This document shows positions 1 to 8,425 of a DNA stretch of 64,000 nucleotides, piece after piece. A program made the translations under genes and the position numbers. Positions within the stretch are counted from its first letter, which is position 1. Every line of letters begins with the position of its first letter. Source of the DNA: Deinococcus radiophilus (GTDB taxonomy: Bacteria; Deinococcota; Deinococci; Deinococcales; Deinococcaceae); contig NZ_CP086380.1 in the NCBI RefSeq assembly GCF_020889625.1, positions 1,507,001-1,571,000 of the forward strand. Reading direction: 5' to 3'. The notes under the pieces are model-generated. The model was not told where the DNA came from and did no database searches. It saw nothing but the letters and a program-made list of their open reading frames with translations.

Positions 1-1
1 G

Positions 2-235
2 CTGGTGGGGCTCTTTATCATCATCGCCATGCAGGCCCAGCTGGCAGGCATGCTCCGCTTTGCCATGATCGTCGCCTTTATCACCGCTCCAGTGTTCGCC
101 TGGCTGAACCTGACGCTGGTCCGGGACGAACCCAGCTTGACTCCCGGCCTGCGCTGGCTGTCGTACGCAGGCCTGATTTTCCTGGCGGGGTTCACCGTGC
201 TGTTCCTGCTCAACCTGGCTGGCATCGTCAAATAA
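2..235 (+). CDS. Nramp-type divalent metal transporter, C-terminal end (partial)
   Basis: The reading frame is open from the first bases of the window, so the gene starts upstream and only about 78 residues are visible. They form two hydrophobic segments separated by a short polar linker. The pattern of a helix containing FAMIVAFITAPVFAWLN, a proline-rich linker and a last helix resembles the C-terminus of Nramp/MntH-like metal importers. No metal-binding motif is in the visible part, so the family call rests on this tail alone and another multi-pass transporter is possible. A terminator follows directly. Confidence 0.5.
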   Translation: MVGLFIIIAMQAQLAGMLRFAMIVAFITAPVFAWLNLTLVRDEPSLTPGLRWLSYAGLIFLAGFTVLFLLNLAGIVK

Positions 236-258
236 TCAAAGTCAGTCCGCACAGATCA

Positions 259-290
259 CCTCGCCTCCCCACAAGGAGGCGGGGATTTTT
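259..290 (+). terminator. Rho-independent terminator after the metal transporter
   Basis: A 10-bp GC-rich stem (CCTCGCCTCC paired with GGAGGCGGGG, including one G-T pair) closes a short loop and is followed by ATTTTT. It lies 24 nt after the transporter stop and just before the end of the convergent pheA gene. Confidence 0.85.
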
Positions 291-295
291 ATGTC

Positions 296-1411
296 TTACG
301 CCCTGGGATAACTGCCCACCACCTTGAGGAAATTTGCCCGCTGACGCATCTCAAGTAGCGCCTGGGCCACACTGGGGTCGTCGGCGTGGCCCTCAATATC
401 AATAAAAAACACGTACTGCCACAGCCCACCGCGTACTGGGCGGCTTTCGAGCTTGGTCATGGAAATGCCCAGACGGCTGAACGGTTCAAGCAGGCGGTGC
501 ATGGCCCCGGCATGATCGGCCTGCGGGGCGGCGACAATCAGGGTGGTCCGGTCTGCGCCGCTGGGTCCGGCAGCCTGGTGGCCCAGGACCAGAAACCGGG
601 TGGTGTTGTTCGGATCGTCCTCAACGTTCTGGTCCAGCACATTCAGGCCGTACAGCGCCGCGGCCTGCCCCGGCCCGATGGCCGCCGTATGCGTCTGCTG
701 CGGTTGGGCGGCCAGACGGGCCGCTTCGGCGTTGCTGCTGACCGCCACCTGTTCAGCCTGCGGCAGACAGCGACTCAGAAAGTCCCGGCACTGCGCGAGC
801 GCCTGTGGATGCGCGTAGACCTGGATCACTTCCGGCAACTCCTGTGCCTGCGACATCAGCAGATGGTGAATGCGCAGCGTCGCTTCACCGCAGGCGCGCA
901 ACTCGGTACTGGTCAGCAGGTCCAGTGTTCGGTTCACCGCGCCCTCGCTGCTGTTCTCAATAGGAACCACGGCGTAATCGGCCTGCCGCGCTTCGACTTC
1001 GCGCAGGGTTTCATCAATGGTGGCGCAGGGCTGGAGCAGCGCGGCACTGCCAAAATGCCGTGCCGCCGCCTGCTCGGTAAAAGTGCCGCGTGGTCCCAGA
1101 TAGGTGACGGTCAGCGGGCGTTCCAGGGCCAGACACTCGCTCATCACCTCGCGGAAGATACGCTGCACTGCGTTTCCGTGCAGCGGTCCTGCGTTCAGTG
1201 CCGCAATCCGGGCCAGCACCTGTGCTTCGCGCTCCGGGCGGTAGACGGCGGCCTCACCCTTGAGGGTCCCGATCGCCCGCGCCTGGTTGGCCCGCTGGTT
1301 CAGCAGTTCTAGCAGTTGTGCGTCGATCTGGTCGATCCGCTCGCGGTGCGGCGCGATGGCCTGCGCCAGAGCTTCGGGGGTCAGCGGTGGGCGGTCAGGC
1401 TGGTCAGACAT
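296..1411 (-). CDS. pheA: Bifunctional chorismate mutase / prephenate dehydratase (P-protein)
   Basis: Converts chorismate to prephenate and then to phenylpyruvate in phenylalanine synthesis. The 371 residues hold an AroQ-type chorismate mutase domain (about 15-95), a prephenate dehydratase domain (about 100-277) and a C-terminal ACT domain (about 288-368). Visible motifs are GPRGTF near 106, NSSEGAVNRT near 153, the catalytic TRF triad at 271-273 and ESRP at 322-325, which in the family helps bind the feedback inhibitor phenylalanine. Length and domain order are those of a complete P-protein. A -10 hexamer five bases before the ATG suggests a leaderless mRNA. Confidence 0.95.
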   Translation of the reverse strand: MSDQPDRPPLTPEALAQAIAPHRERIDQIDAQLLELLNQRANQARAIGTLKGEAAVYRPEREAQVLARIAALNAGPLHGNAVQRIFREVMSECLALERPLTVTYLGPRGTFTEQAAARHFGSAALLQPCATIDETLREVEARQADYAVVPIENSSEGAVNRTLDLLTSTELRACGEATLRIHHLLMSQAQELPEVIQVYAHPQALAQCRDFLSRCLPQAEQVAVSSNAEAARLAAQPQQTHTAAIGPGQAAALYGLNVLDQNVEDDPNNTTRFLVLGHQAAGPSGADRTTLIVAAPQADHAGAMHRLLEPFSRLGISMTKLESRPVRGGLWQYVFFIDIEGHADDPSVAQALLEMRQRANFLKVVGSYPRA

Positions 1412-1416
1412 GGTTC

Positions 1417-1422
1417 ATTGTA
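1417..1422 (-). promoter_or_regulatory. -10 element of pheA
   Basis: TACAAT, 5 nt before the pheA ATG; no Shine-Dalgarno sequence lies between. Confidence 0.55.
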
Positions 1423-1437
1423 GTGGGGTAAGCGTGC

Positions 1438-1890
1438 TTAGCGGCCCTCCACCGGCAGCAGGTAATGAACCGATTCATCCCGCGTGAATCCATAACGCTC
1501 ATACACCTGCTGGGCAGCGTGATTGTCGGCCCCGGTTTCCAGAACCACGCGGGCCGCGCCGCTCTGGGCCGTCAGATCGCGGGCCGCGTCCAGCAGCGCC
1601 GTGCCGATGTGCTGGCCCCGAAAACCGTCACGGACAAAGAGATCGTTCAGCACCCGGATGCGCCGCAGCCCCACACTGGAGAACATCCGGTACAGCTGCA
1701 TGAATCCAGCGGGCTGATCATCTACCAGCGCCAGAAAGATCACCGCTTCACCCAGCAACAGTCGCTCCTGCAAGAAGGCCCGTGCTCCTGCCGGGTCCGA
1801 GGGCTGGCTGTACCAGACGCGGTATTCGTCAAACAGCTCGGTCAGGGTGTCTAGGTCGCTCAGGCCCGCGCGGCGAATGCTCAGGGTCAT
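1438..1890 (-). CDS. GNAT family N-acetyltransferase
   Basis: Predicted acetyl-CoA-dependent N-acetyltransferase of about 150 residues with unknown substrate. The acetyl-CoA pyrophosphate loop is seen as FRGQHIGTALL, and the C-terminal NHAAQQVYERYGF segment is the usual GNAT motif B. The ATG at 1890 was chosen because [14 protein letters not shown] is a typical GNAT N-terminus; the frame stays open upstream only through sequence shared with the preceding gene. The start lies 62 nt inside the end of the upstream acetyltransferase gene, an unusually deep overlap that suggests translational coupling. Confidence 0.85.
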   Translation of the reverse strand: MTLSIRRAGLSDLDTLTELFDEYRVWYSQPSDPAGARAFLQERLLLGEAVIFLALVDDQPAGFMQLYRMFSSVGLRRIRVLNDLFVRDGFRGQHIGTALLDAARDLTAQSGAARVVLETGADNHAAQQVYERYGFTRDESVHYLLPVEGR

Positions 1891-2368
1891 GCGGGCAGTG
1901 TAACGGGCCGGGGTGCCGGGAGCGCCGCAGCAGCTCGGCCCCGCAGGGTTCAAATCCCAGCGAGGCGTACAGCGGGCGGCTCAGGTCGGTGGCGGCCAGG
2001 CCGACCACCCGGATGCCCCGCTCACCCGCGGCCTGAAGCGCCAGCCCCACCAGCTGACGTGCCGCGCCCTGTCTGCGCCAGTCCGGATGGGTCCAGACGT
2101 TGACCACGCGCCCGCGCCAGGGCTGGGGATCGCCACGGGTGGGGCCCCATTCCAGCAGCGTCAGGCCAGCTCCGGCCACCACGGCTCCTTCCGCCTCGGC
2201 CACCCAGCCGAGGTAAAGGCCCCGCCGCATCGCCCCCGGCAGCCAGTCGGCATAGGCCAACACATCCGCATCATCCAGCGGCAACTCCGGCAAGCGGTGG
2301 GCCGCAATCACGCGGGCGTCGGCGGGACTGGCGCGGCGGACCTGCCAGCCGACTGAACCTCTACTCAC
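1829..2368 (-). CDS. GNAT family N-acetyltransferase, overlapping the next acetyltransferase
   Basis: A 179-residue predicted N-acetyltransferase. [15 protein letters not shown] is the acetyl-CoA binding loop and [11 protein letters not shown] the C-terminal GNAT motif. The last 30 or so residues are rich in Pro, His and Arg and come from DNA that also encodes the start of the next gene, so this tail probably arose by loss of an earlier stop. The GTG start overlaps the xseA stop (GTGA), so xseA and both acetyltransferases look like one transcript. Substrate unknown. Confidence 0.8.
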   Translation of the reverse strand: MSRGSVGWQVRRASPADARVIAAHRLPELPLDDADVLAYADWLPGAMRRGLYLGWVAEAEGAVVAGAGLTLLEWGPTRGDPQPWRGRVVNVWTHPDWRRQGAARQLVGLALQAAGERGIRVVGLAATDLSRPLYASLGFEPCGAELLRRSRHPGPLHCPHDPEHSPRGPERPRHPDRAV

Positions 2369-3573
2369 TGAACCTCAACCCCGATCTCGCCGTCGGCCAA
2401 GTGGAGGGTCAACGCCTCGCCACTGCCGACCTGTGCGGCGCGGGTCACGGGGCGTCCGTCCGCGCCGCGCACCAGTGCATACCCACGCTCCAACGTGCGC
2501 TCAGGCGACAACCCCACTGCCGAGCGCATCAGCCCGGTCACGTCACGCTCGGCACTGTTCAGTCCACGCTGCACGGCCCCGCGCAGACGGTCACGCAGCC
2601 AGCGCACCGAGGCGTCGGCGCCCACCGCTTCTTCAGCGCCCACCCGGCGGATGTAGGTCCAGTCCGCCTGCGCCTGGGCTGCCGCCTGAGTCACCGTGCG
2701 GACGATATGGACGGCGGCCTTGCTGGGCGTATCGGTCCGCAGCGCCGCTAATTCGTCGGGGAGGGTGTCGTCGCGGGCGTGGCCCAACCCGGTGATGACC
2801 GGCGCCGGAAACTGCGCCAGCGCCCGCCCAAAGGGCAAGTCGTTCAACCAAGCCAGATCGGTGGTCGCACCGCCACCGCGAATGACCACCAGGGCGTCCA
2901 GCGGCTGCCCCACGTGCAGGTCATGCGCCGCTTGCACCGCCGCCGTCAGGCTCTCGCTGGCGGTGCGGCCCTGAAAGGTGGCCCGCAGGTAATGCAGCTC
3001 CAGCACCCCAGCCGCTTCCAGCGGCGCTACTTCGCGGTGAAAGTCACCCAGCCCAGCGGCACCCTCCGGCGTGATGACGGCGAGGCGCGCGTAGTCGCCC
3101 GGCAGAGGTCGGGTGCGGTTCAGGCCATACACACCCTCGGCCTGGAGGGTCTCGCGCATGGCATTCAGGCGGGCTACGGCCTCTCCCAGCGTGAATTCAG
3201 GGGCAATGTCCTGCACATGCAGCGAAAACCCGTACTGCGGATGAAATTCGGCGGTGCAAAACAGCAGCACCGACATGCCCGCGCTCAGACCACCGCCGGT
3301 CGCACGCTTGAGCTTGCCTTCCAGGGCGTAGCGTTCGCGTGCCCAGATCGCGGCGCGGCATTTGGCGACCTGCTGGCCGCCTTCCAGCTGCACCAAGTCC
3401 AGGTAGAGGTGGCGGCGGTCGGTCAGCTCGGCAATTTCGGCGCGAACCCAGATGGCCCCAGGCAGCCCTCGCCCCAGCACCTGACCCACGTAATCCAGCA
3501 GTTCCGACAGTTCCAGCCACTGCGTGGGCGGCGGGTTCTGATCGGCTTTGCGGCGTGTCGGCTTGCGGGTCAT
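2365..3573 (-). CDS. xseA: Exodeoxyribonuclease VII large subunit
   Basis: Large subunit of the nuclease that degrades single-stranded DNA to acid-insoluble oligonucleotides. The 402 residues show an N-terminal OB-fold (about 17-115, with [10 protein letters not shown] and HLYLDLVQ) and the XseA catalytic core, including [28 protein letters not shown] and [12 protein letters not shown]. The C-terminal coiled region is shorter than in the E. coli protein. No small-subunit gene xseB is next to it. It heads a three-gene overlapping cluster with two acetyltransferases. The start is set by a -10 hexamer seven bases upstream. Confidence 0.92.
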   Translation of the reverse strand: MTRKPTRRKADQNPPPTQWLELSELLDYVGQVLGRGLPGAIWVRAEIAELTDRRHLYLDLVQLEGGQQVAKCRAAIWARERYALEGKLKRATGGGLSAGMSVLLFCTAEFHPQYGFSLHVQDIAPEFTLGEAVARLNAMRETLQAEGVYGLNRTRPLPGDYARLAVITPEGAAGLGDFHREVAPLEAAGVLELHYLRATFQGRTASESLTAAVQAAHDLHVGQPLDALVVIRGGGATTDLAWLNDLPFGRALAQFPAPVITGLGHARDDTLPDELAALRTDTPSKAAVHIVRTVTQAAAQAQADWTYIRRVGAEEAVGADASVRWLRDRLRGAVQRGLNSAERDVTGLMRSAVGLSPERTLERGYALVRGADGRPVTRAAQVGSGEALTLHLADGEIGVEVQ

Positions 3574-3580
3574 GGGGGCG

Positions 3581-3586
3581 ATTCTA
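3581..3586 (-). promoter_or_regulatory. -10 element of xseA
   Basis: TAGAAT, 7 nt before the xseA ATG, with only CGCCCCC between. Confidence 0.6.
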
Positions 3587-3633
3587 ATCGGTCAGCTGGT
3601 CTCATGCCGTAAGCGCAATGCCCGAGTCAGCGC

Positions 3634-4146
3634 CTAGAAGTACGCTTTTGCCTCCAGATCACTGAAGGTCAGCACGGTGCCCGCTGGCACGCTTCCTTCG
3701 GTCAGGCGCAGCCCCAAGTGCCCTTCACCGCCGTGGGCCAGGGTGTTCAGCACCTCTCCGCCCAGCCGTAACTCAGCGGCTTTCTCTCCTGCGGCAAATA
3801 CGGCCTTTCCGATGCTCTGGCCTCCTGATGTACAGAGCTGCGCCGGACCGTATGGTACACAGTCGGCGGGCAGCTCACGGGTCAAGAGCACATCCATCAC
3901 CAAGCGGGTACTGGCAGGCGTGTTCAGCCTTGCCTGACCTGTGACCGACAGGTTTTTCAGGCGGGCATCCACCGGCTGGGCAAACAGCTCCGTGCCTGCA
4001 AATAGACGCCCGACTGAACCGTTCAAGGCCACTGGAGCCGTGAGTTCAACATCTGGCAGGGCGACGGGTGGCAGCGGCACTGTGCCGCAGCCAGTCAGGG
4101 TAGGCAGGGCAAGCAACGGCAGCAAACGGACTGTCTGGGTCAGCAT
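3634..4146 (-). CDS. Putative lipoprotein of unknown function
   Basis: About 170 residues. The ATG at 4146 gives a clear lipoprotein signal (MLTQTVRLLPLLALPTLTGC) with an LTGC lipobox, so the mature protein should be acylated at Cys and membrane-anchored. The frame continues upstream to 4260, but those 38 residues would bury the signal peptide and were left out. The mature part is rich in beta-prone stretches and has two further cysteines flanking a short loop (ADCVPYGPAQLC). No family was recognised. Confidence 0.7.
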   Translation of the reverse strand: MLTQTVRLLPLLALPTLTGCGTVPLPPVALPDVELTAPVALNGSVGRLFAGTELFAQPVDARLKNLSVTGQARLNTPASTRLVMDVLLTRELPADCVPYGPAQLCTSGGQSIGKAVFAAGEKAAELRLGGEVLNTLAHGGEGHLGLRLTEGSVPAGTVLTFSDLEAKAYF

Positions 4147-4266
4147 TTTTTCAGCGTACTGGGCTACACATCGCATCTGACTGACGGAAGCCGCCTCACG
4201 GGAGTTGATCGCCAGCATGGAAATAAAAAGCGGAACCGTCCCACCCGCGTGATTCGGCACACTGCC

Positions 4267-4821
4267 TTAGCCCGCCGCGATACACCAGTGCTGCCAGTTG
4301 CCTCTGCCAGGCTCTCCCATACGCGAGAACTCCACGGCGGTGTACCGCTCCGTCTTCCAGCCGCGCAGTTCTACCGGGCCCAGGCGGGTGCGCAGGGGCC
4401 GCGCCTCCTGTAGACGGGCCGTGTACACGAAAAAAGCTTCCAGCTGCCCCCGCAAAGCCTGCTGCTCTGCTGCAGGCAGACCGAAGCAGGCCGAAGCCAC
4501 CCGCACCCCCAAATCGCCGATGGCGCGCCGCTGGCCAGTGTTCAGAAATGTCCCAGCCCGTGTCGCTAGCTGGACCGTATACCCGTCACCACGCCAGTTC
4601 TCTGTGGCAAAGAGAGGCAGCGCCGCCCCACCTGGGACGGGCAGGGTGAGCAGGGAAGTCTGACCCTCACCAAGGCCTGCCAGGGGTTCTCCAAGGGGTG
4701 CTCCTGAAACATAAGGCGCGTAAAGGTCTTGCCAGCTGGTGGCCACATCAGTCTGGGCCTCGGCCATCCCACTCCAGAGCGACAGGGCCAGGACAGACAC
4801 AGTCAGAGTTGTGGGGTTCAT
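4267..4821 (-). CDS. Exported protein of unknown function
   Basis: A 184-residue protein with a cleavable Sec signal ending at about AEAQ (residues 20-23). The mature part contains two widely spaced cysteines and no recognised domain. It lies directly before the lipoprotein gene on the same strand, 120 bases away, so the two may be related in function. A -10 hexamer overlapping the end of crcB suggests its own leaderless promoter. Confidence 0.7.
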   Translation of the reverse strand: MNPTTLTVSVLALSLWSGMAEAQTDVATSWQDLYAPYVSGAPLGEPLAGLGEGQTSLLTLPVPGGAALPLFATENWRGDGYTVQLATRAGTFLNTGQRRAIGDLGVRVASACFGLPAAEQQALRGQLEAFFVYTARLQEARPLRTRLGPVELRGWKTERYTAVEFSRMGEPGRGNWQHWCIAAG

Positions 4822-4826
4822 GCCGC

Positions 4827-4832
4827 AGTTTA
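4827..4832 (-). promoter_or_regulatory. -10 element of the exported protein gene
   Basis: TAAACT, 5 nt before the ATG at 4821; its first three bases are also the crcB stop codon. Confidence 0.45.
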
Positions 4833-5210
4833 GCTGAGGGGTGGTCGGCCCTGGGTCAGCCAGAGGCCCAGCAGCCGTCCCAGCACTGCGCCCAGCAGGC
4901 CGCCGCCCACGCTCAGGGTCAGGTACAGCGCCGCTTCGCCATACGCGCCGCGTCCCAGCAAGCTGTCCAGATCCACACTAAAGGTGCTGAAGGTCGTGAA
5001 GCCGCCCAATACCCCAGTTCCCAGGGCCAACCACGCCCAGTCGGGCAGCACGCCGCGCCCGACCAGCCCCAGCAACAGGCCCAGAAGAAAAGACCCCAGC
5101 ACATTGATCAGCGTTACACTGACCGGCCAACCCAGCGCCGCCGCCCAGGGACCCAACGCCTGGGCGGCCCAATGACGCAGCACTGCCCCGGCGGCGCCTC
5201 CCAGAGCCAC
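4830..5210 (-). CDS. crcB: CrcB/Fluc-type fluoride exporter
   Basis: Small four-helix membrane protein of the dual-topology fluoride channel family, expected to work as a dimer that lets F- leave the cell. Family signatures are [11 protein letters not shown] near the N-terminus, the helix-2 asparagine in INVLGSF and the helix-3 break [10 protein letters not shown]. The GTG at 5210 has no ribosome site. A CTG at 5237, nine codons upstream, lies 7 nt after AAGGAG and overlaps the stop of the acyl-CoA dehydrogenase gene (CTGA), so the true start may be that CTG. A single crcB copy is seen, and no fluoride riboswitch was recognised. Confidence 0.9.
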   Translation of the reverse strand: MALGGAAGAVLRHWAAQALGPWAAALGWPVSVTLINVLGSFLLGLLLGLVGRGVLPDWAWLALGTGVLGGFTTFSTFSVDLDSLLGRGAYGEAALYLTLSVGGGLLGAVLGRLLGLWLTQGRPPLS

Positions 5211-5233
5211 CAGCAGGTAGGCGCCTGCACCGC

Positions 5234-6403
5234 TCAGCCCATCGCTCCTTCCCCGGTCAGGCCGCGCCCGGCGATCAGGGTGTGAATATCATGCGTGCCT
5301 TCGTAGGTGTCCACCGTTTCCAGGTTCAGCATGTGGCGAACGACTGGATACTCGGTGGTGATGCCGTTGCCGCCCAGCAGTTCACGGGCCAGACGGGCAC
5401 CTTCCAGGGCGCGGCGCACGTTGTTGCGCTTGACAATACTAACCTGGGTGTAGTCCATCTGGCCGCTGTCCTTGAGGACACCCAGCCGCCAGGCCAGCAG
5501 CAATCCTGCCGAATGGTCGGTCGCCATCTTGACCAACTTGTCCTGCACCAGCTGACGCGAGGCGGTGGGCTGCCCAAAGGTCACGCGGGTCTGGGTATAG
5601 CTGACGGCGGTGGTGAGCATCAGTTCCAGGGCTCCCATCGCACCCCAGCCGATGCCAAAGCGAGCACCGGTCAGGCACGAGAGCGGCCCCTTGAGACCAC
5701 GCACGCCGGGCAGCATGGCACTGGCAGGCACGCGGCAGTCCTGCAACACGATCTCGCCAGTCACGCTGGCCCGCATACTCATCTTGCGTTTGATCACAGG
5801 GGCGCTGTACCCCGGCGTACCCGTGGGCACCAGAAAGCCGCGTACCGTGTCCTGACCGCCCTCCTCTACCTTGGCCCAGACCAGCGCTATGTCCGCCACG
5901 GGCGAGTTGGTGATCCACATTTTGTTGCCGTTCAGGACGTAGTCGTCCCCCTCCCGGCGGGCACGGGTCCGCATCGCGCCAGGGTCAGAGCCACCGTCCG
6001 GCTCGGTAAGGCCAAAGCAGCCGATCAGTTCACCACGGGCGAGGCCGGGCAGGTACTGGGCCTTTTGCTCGTCGGTGCCAAACGCTTCTATCGGATACAT
6101 CACCAGGCTGCCCTGCACGCTGGCCGCACTGCGAATACCGCTGTCCACCCGGTCCAGTTCGTACATCAGGGCACCATACAGGTTGGATGAAGCGGCGCTG
6201 CCCCCGTACGCCTCAGCGATCATCGGGCCCAGCAGTCCCTGGGCACCCAGCCCGCGCATCACGTCACGAATCGGCAGGTCGCCAGCGTCCCACCAGTCCG
6301 CAATGTGGGGCATCAGTACGCTTTCGGCATACAGGCGGGCGCTGGCGCGGGCCTGCCGCTCCTCTGGGGCCAGCAGATCCATCACGGCAAATTGGTCGAA
6401 CAT
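5234..6403 (-). CDS. gcdH: Acyl-CoA dehydrogenase, probably glutaryl-CoA dehydrogenase
   Basis: FAD-dependent dehydrogenase of 389 residues, probably oxidising and decarboxylating glutaryl-CoA to crotonyl-CoA in lysine/tryptophan breakdown. The catalytic base is E368 in [10 protein letters not shown]91 in [13 protein letters not shown] is the residue that in glutaryl-CoA dehydrogenases binds the substrate's free carboxylate, which argues for this subfamily over general acyl-CoA dehydrogenases. [12 protein letters not shown] and [11 protein letters not shown] are the usual FAD and acyl-binding stretches. Its stop overlaps a possible crcB start. The -10 hexamer lies seven bases before the ATG. 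Confidence 0.88.
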   Translation of the reverse strand: MFDQFAVMDLLAPEERQARASARLYAESVLMPHIADWWDAGDLPIRDVMRGLGAQGLLGPMIAEAYGGSAASSNLYGALMYELDRVDSGIRSAASVQGSLVMYPIEAFGTDEQKAQYLPGLARGELIGCFGLTEPDGGSDPGAMRTRARREGDDYVLNGNKMWITNSPVADIALVWAKVEEGGQDTVRGFLVPTGTPGYSAPVIKRKMSMRASVTGEIVLQDCRVPASAMLPGVRGLKGPLSCLTGARFGIGWGAMGALELMLTTAVSYTQTRVTFGQPTASRQLVQDKLVKMATDHSAGLLLAWRLGVLKDSGQMDYTQVSIVKRNNVRRALEGARLARELLGGNGITTEYPVVRHMLNLETVDTYEGTHDIHTLIAGRGLTGEGAMG

Positions 6404-6410
6404 GCCTCAG

Positions 6411-6416
6411 ATGCTA
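6411..6416 (-). promoter_or_regulatory. -10 element of the glutaryl-CoA dehydrogenase gene
   Basis: TAGCAT, 7 nt before the ATG at 6403. Confidence 0.6.
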
Positions 6417-6456
6417 GCGCTCAGATCAAACGACTGGCCGGGACCAATAAGACGGT

Positions 6457-7074
6457 CTATGAACCCTGGGCCCGTTCGCGCCGCCGCTTGATGATCCACC
6501 ACACGAACCACAGCGCCAGGGCGCCCAGAATAATCTTGGACGCCGGGCCGACGTACTGCTCGACCCGGTCATAGTTCTCGCCCAGGAAGTACCCGGCCGC
6601 CGCCAGCAGTCCCGCCCAGATGCCGGAGCCGAGAAACGAGTACAGCAGGAATTTCGGCAGGGGCATACCGCTTACGCCAGCGGGCAGGGACAGCAGACTG
6701 CGAATCCCCGGCACCATCCGCCCGAACAGCACGGCCTTGGTCCCGTGCTGGTCGAACCAGTCGTCGGCTTTGCGGATGTCCTCACCGCTCACGGTCAGCC
6801 ACTTGCCGTAGCGGTCAGCCCAGGCAGTGGCCCGCTCCTCACCAAATACTTTTCCGATGTAGTACAGCGGCAAGGTGCCCACCACGCTGCCCAGCGCTCC
6901 GGCCAGCACCACCCCAAAGATATTCAGCTGCCCCTGCTCCGGCGACGCCGCAAAACCCGCCGAAGGCATGATCAACTCGCTGGGAATCGGCGGAAATAGA
7001 TTTTCCAGAATCATCAACAGGAAAATGCCCAGATAGCCCATCTGGTTCATCAGGTTCAGCATCCACTCGATCAC
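6457..7074 (-). CDS. DedA family membrane protein
   Basis: A 205-residue integral membrane protein of the DedA/VTT family, whose members are implicated in lipid carrier recycling and membrane homeostasis. Signatures are ENLFPPIPSE near residue 24 and GRMVPGIRSLLSLPAG near 118, with further hydrophobic segments near 50 and 135-190 and a basic C-terminal tail. The GTG start at 7074 is supported by a -10 hexamer seven bases upstream; the next in-frame Met is four codons further in. Confidence 0.9.
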   Translation of the reverse strand: MIEWMLNLMNQMGYLGIFLLMILENLFPPIPSELIMPSAGFAASPEQGQLNIFGVVLAGALGSVVGTLPLYYIGKVFGEERATAWADRYGKWLTVSGEDIRKADDWFDQHGTKAVLFGRMVPGIRSLLSLPAGVSGMPLPKFLLYSFLGSGIWAGLLAAAGYFLGENYDRVEQYVGPASKIILGALALWFVWWIIKRRRERAQGS

Positions 7075-7081
7075 GCCCCAG

Positions 7082-7087
7082 AATCTA
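7082..7087 (-). promoter_or_regulatory. -10 element of the dedA-family gene
   Basis: TAGATT, 7 nt before the GTG start at 7074, which it helps to fix. Confidence 0.6.
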
Positions 7088-7200
7088 GCGGGACTGGGCT
7101 AAGGGGGTCCGCTCTTTGAAGGTTGAATGACGCCCAACTCACGTGCTCACCACTTGCGGCGCCGCCATATCACGCAAGAACGCCGTCAGGGTGATCTGCA

Positions 7201-7206
7201 TAGAGT
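7201..7206 (+). promoter_or_regulatory. -10 element of the PKD-CAP gene
   Basis: TAGAGT, 7 nt before the ATG at 7214; it rules against the longer frame starting at 7127. Confidence 0.55.
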
Positions 7207-7213
7207 GGAAAGA

Positions 7214-8233
7214 ATGCGTCTCACCCCTGTCCGCCGCTCCTCTGCCCGTCCCGCCTTGACCGGCGCAGCTCAAGTCCTGCTGGGATTATGGGCGGCCACC
7301 TGTCTGCTGACTGCACCCGCCCAGGCGCAGGGGCAGTGGGGTGTCACGGCCAATGCCGATAGTCAGCGCCTGGCCCCACTGGACATTGAATTTCGGGCCA
7401 ATGTGGGCACAGGCATCAGCGTGGTCTGGGACTTTGGGGATGGTCACACGGCTTCGGGTGCCGCAGTGCAGCACACCTACTACCGCCCAGGTCACTACTT
7501 GGCGACCATGTCCTTTTCGCAAAACGGACGGCTGCTGGGACAAGGACAGTTGCCTATTGCCGTGCGCTCGCAGGGGGCCGAGCGGGCAGGTCTGGTCGTC
7601 CTGTTGGGCCGCGGCACAGTCACCCTGAGCGATGTGGGCAGCGTAATATACGGCCCTTACCAGCCGCGTTACTCGCTGGACGGCCAGCCGCTCGGTACAA
7701 CTACGGCGGCGCTGCGGGCCGGAACACACACCGCGGCAGTGCAGACGGGCAACCAGAGCCGCTCCGTGCGCTTCAGCGTGCCAAGTACGCCCCTCATGGG
7801 CTCCGCTGCCGCTGAGCAGCAGGTGCTGGACGCCGTCAACCGCCTGCGTACCGCTGGCTACAACTGCGCCACCGGCCGTTTTGACGGGCGGCGGCTGGCC
7901 CCACTGCGGCGCAATGCCGCGCTGGACCGCGCCGCGCTGGCCCACGCCATCGCCATGCCTACGGCCAACTTTATGGATCACGTCAGCCAGCTGGATGGCA
8001 GCACCCCAGCCCAGCGCATCGCAGCGGCGGGCTACCCCCGCGCCAACACCGCCGAGAACCTGGCCGCCGGGCAGACCAGCGCCGCTGAGGCCATGGAAGG
8101 CTGGCGCACCAGTCCGGGTCACTGCGCGAGCATGCTGGGCGACTTCAGCGAAATTGGTCTGAGCTACGTCCAACTCCCGGGCAGCGATCTGGGACACTAC
8201 TGGGTGCAGACTTTCGGCAAGCCGGTGCCGTGA
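7214..8233 (+). CDS. Exported protein with PKD and CAP (SCP/PR1-like) domains
   Basis: About 339 residues from the ATG at 7214, which gives a basic N-terminus and a Sec signal ending near APAQAQ. The frame is open back to 7127, but that extension would place 29 residues before the signal. A PKD-like Ig fold follows (WDFGDGHTASG, then HTYYRPGHY), and the C-terminal 130 residues are a CAP domain with NRLR, the HAIAMPTANFMDH helix, ENLAAG and HYWVQTFGKP. CAP proteins are secreted and have varied, often unknown roles. A second CAP protein lies at 12946-13482. Confidence 0.85.
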   Translation: MRLTPVRRSSARPALTGAAQVLLGLWAATCLLTAPAQAQGQWGVTANADSQRLAPLDIEFRANVGTGISVVWDFGDGHTASGAAVQHTYYRPGHYLATMSFSQNGRLLGQGQLPIAVRSQGAERAGLVVLLGRGTVTLSDVGSVIYGPYQPRYSLDGQPLGTTTAALRAGTHTAAVQTGNQSRSVRFSVPSTPLMGSAAAEQQVLDAVNRLRTAGYNCATGRFDGRRLAPLRRNAALDRAALAHAIAMPTANFMDHVSQLDGSTPAQRIAAAGYPRANTAENLAAGQTSAAEAMEGWRTSPGHCASMLGDFSEIGLSYVQLPGSDLGHYWVQTFGKPVP

Positions 8234-8413
8234 CAGCTCAGCCCTATTGGTTTGAATTTCTGGCTTCTAGACGGCAACAACAGAGTTTCAGGCGCCCGGT
8301 TCGCTGGCCCGATTCAGACAGGTACGCCTGTTCCAATGAGAAACCTGACCAAAGGTGAGAAAACACCCTATGTTTCGGGACGCCGTCATCAGGTCGTCAT
8401 CACGTGCGCGTTG

Positions 8414-8419
8414 CACACT
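8414..8419 (+). promoter_or_regulatory. Possible -10 element of the DUF4384 gene
   Basis: CACACT, 6 nt before the ATG at 8426. It lacks the first T of the usual hexamer but has the same spacing; the C39 peptidase gene at 33629 has the same hexamer and gap. Confidence 0.4.
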
Positions 8420-8425
8420 GACCCC

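Noticed and set aside
1945..1965. GGGTTCAAATCCC, similar to a tRNA T-arm
   Set aside because: No acceptor, D or anticodon arms around it; it is inside a GNAT acetyltransferase gene.
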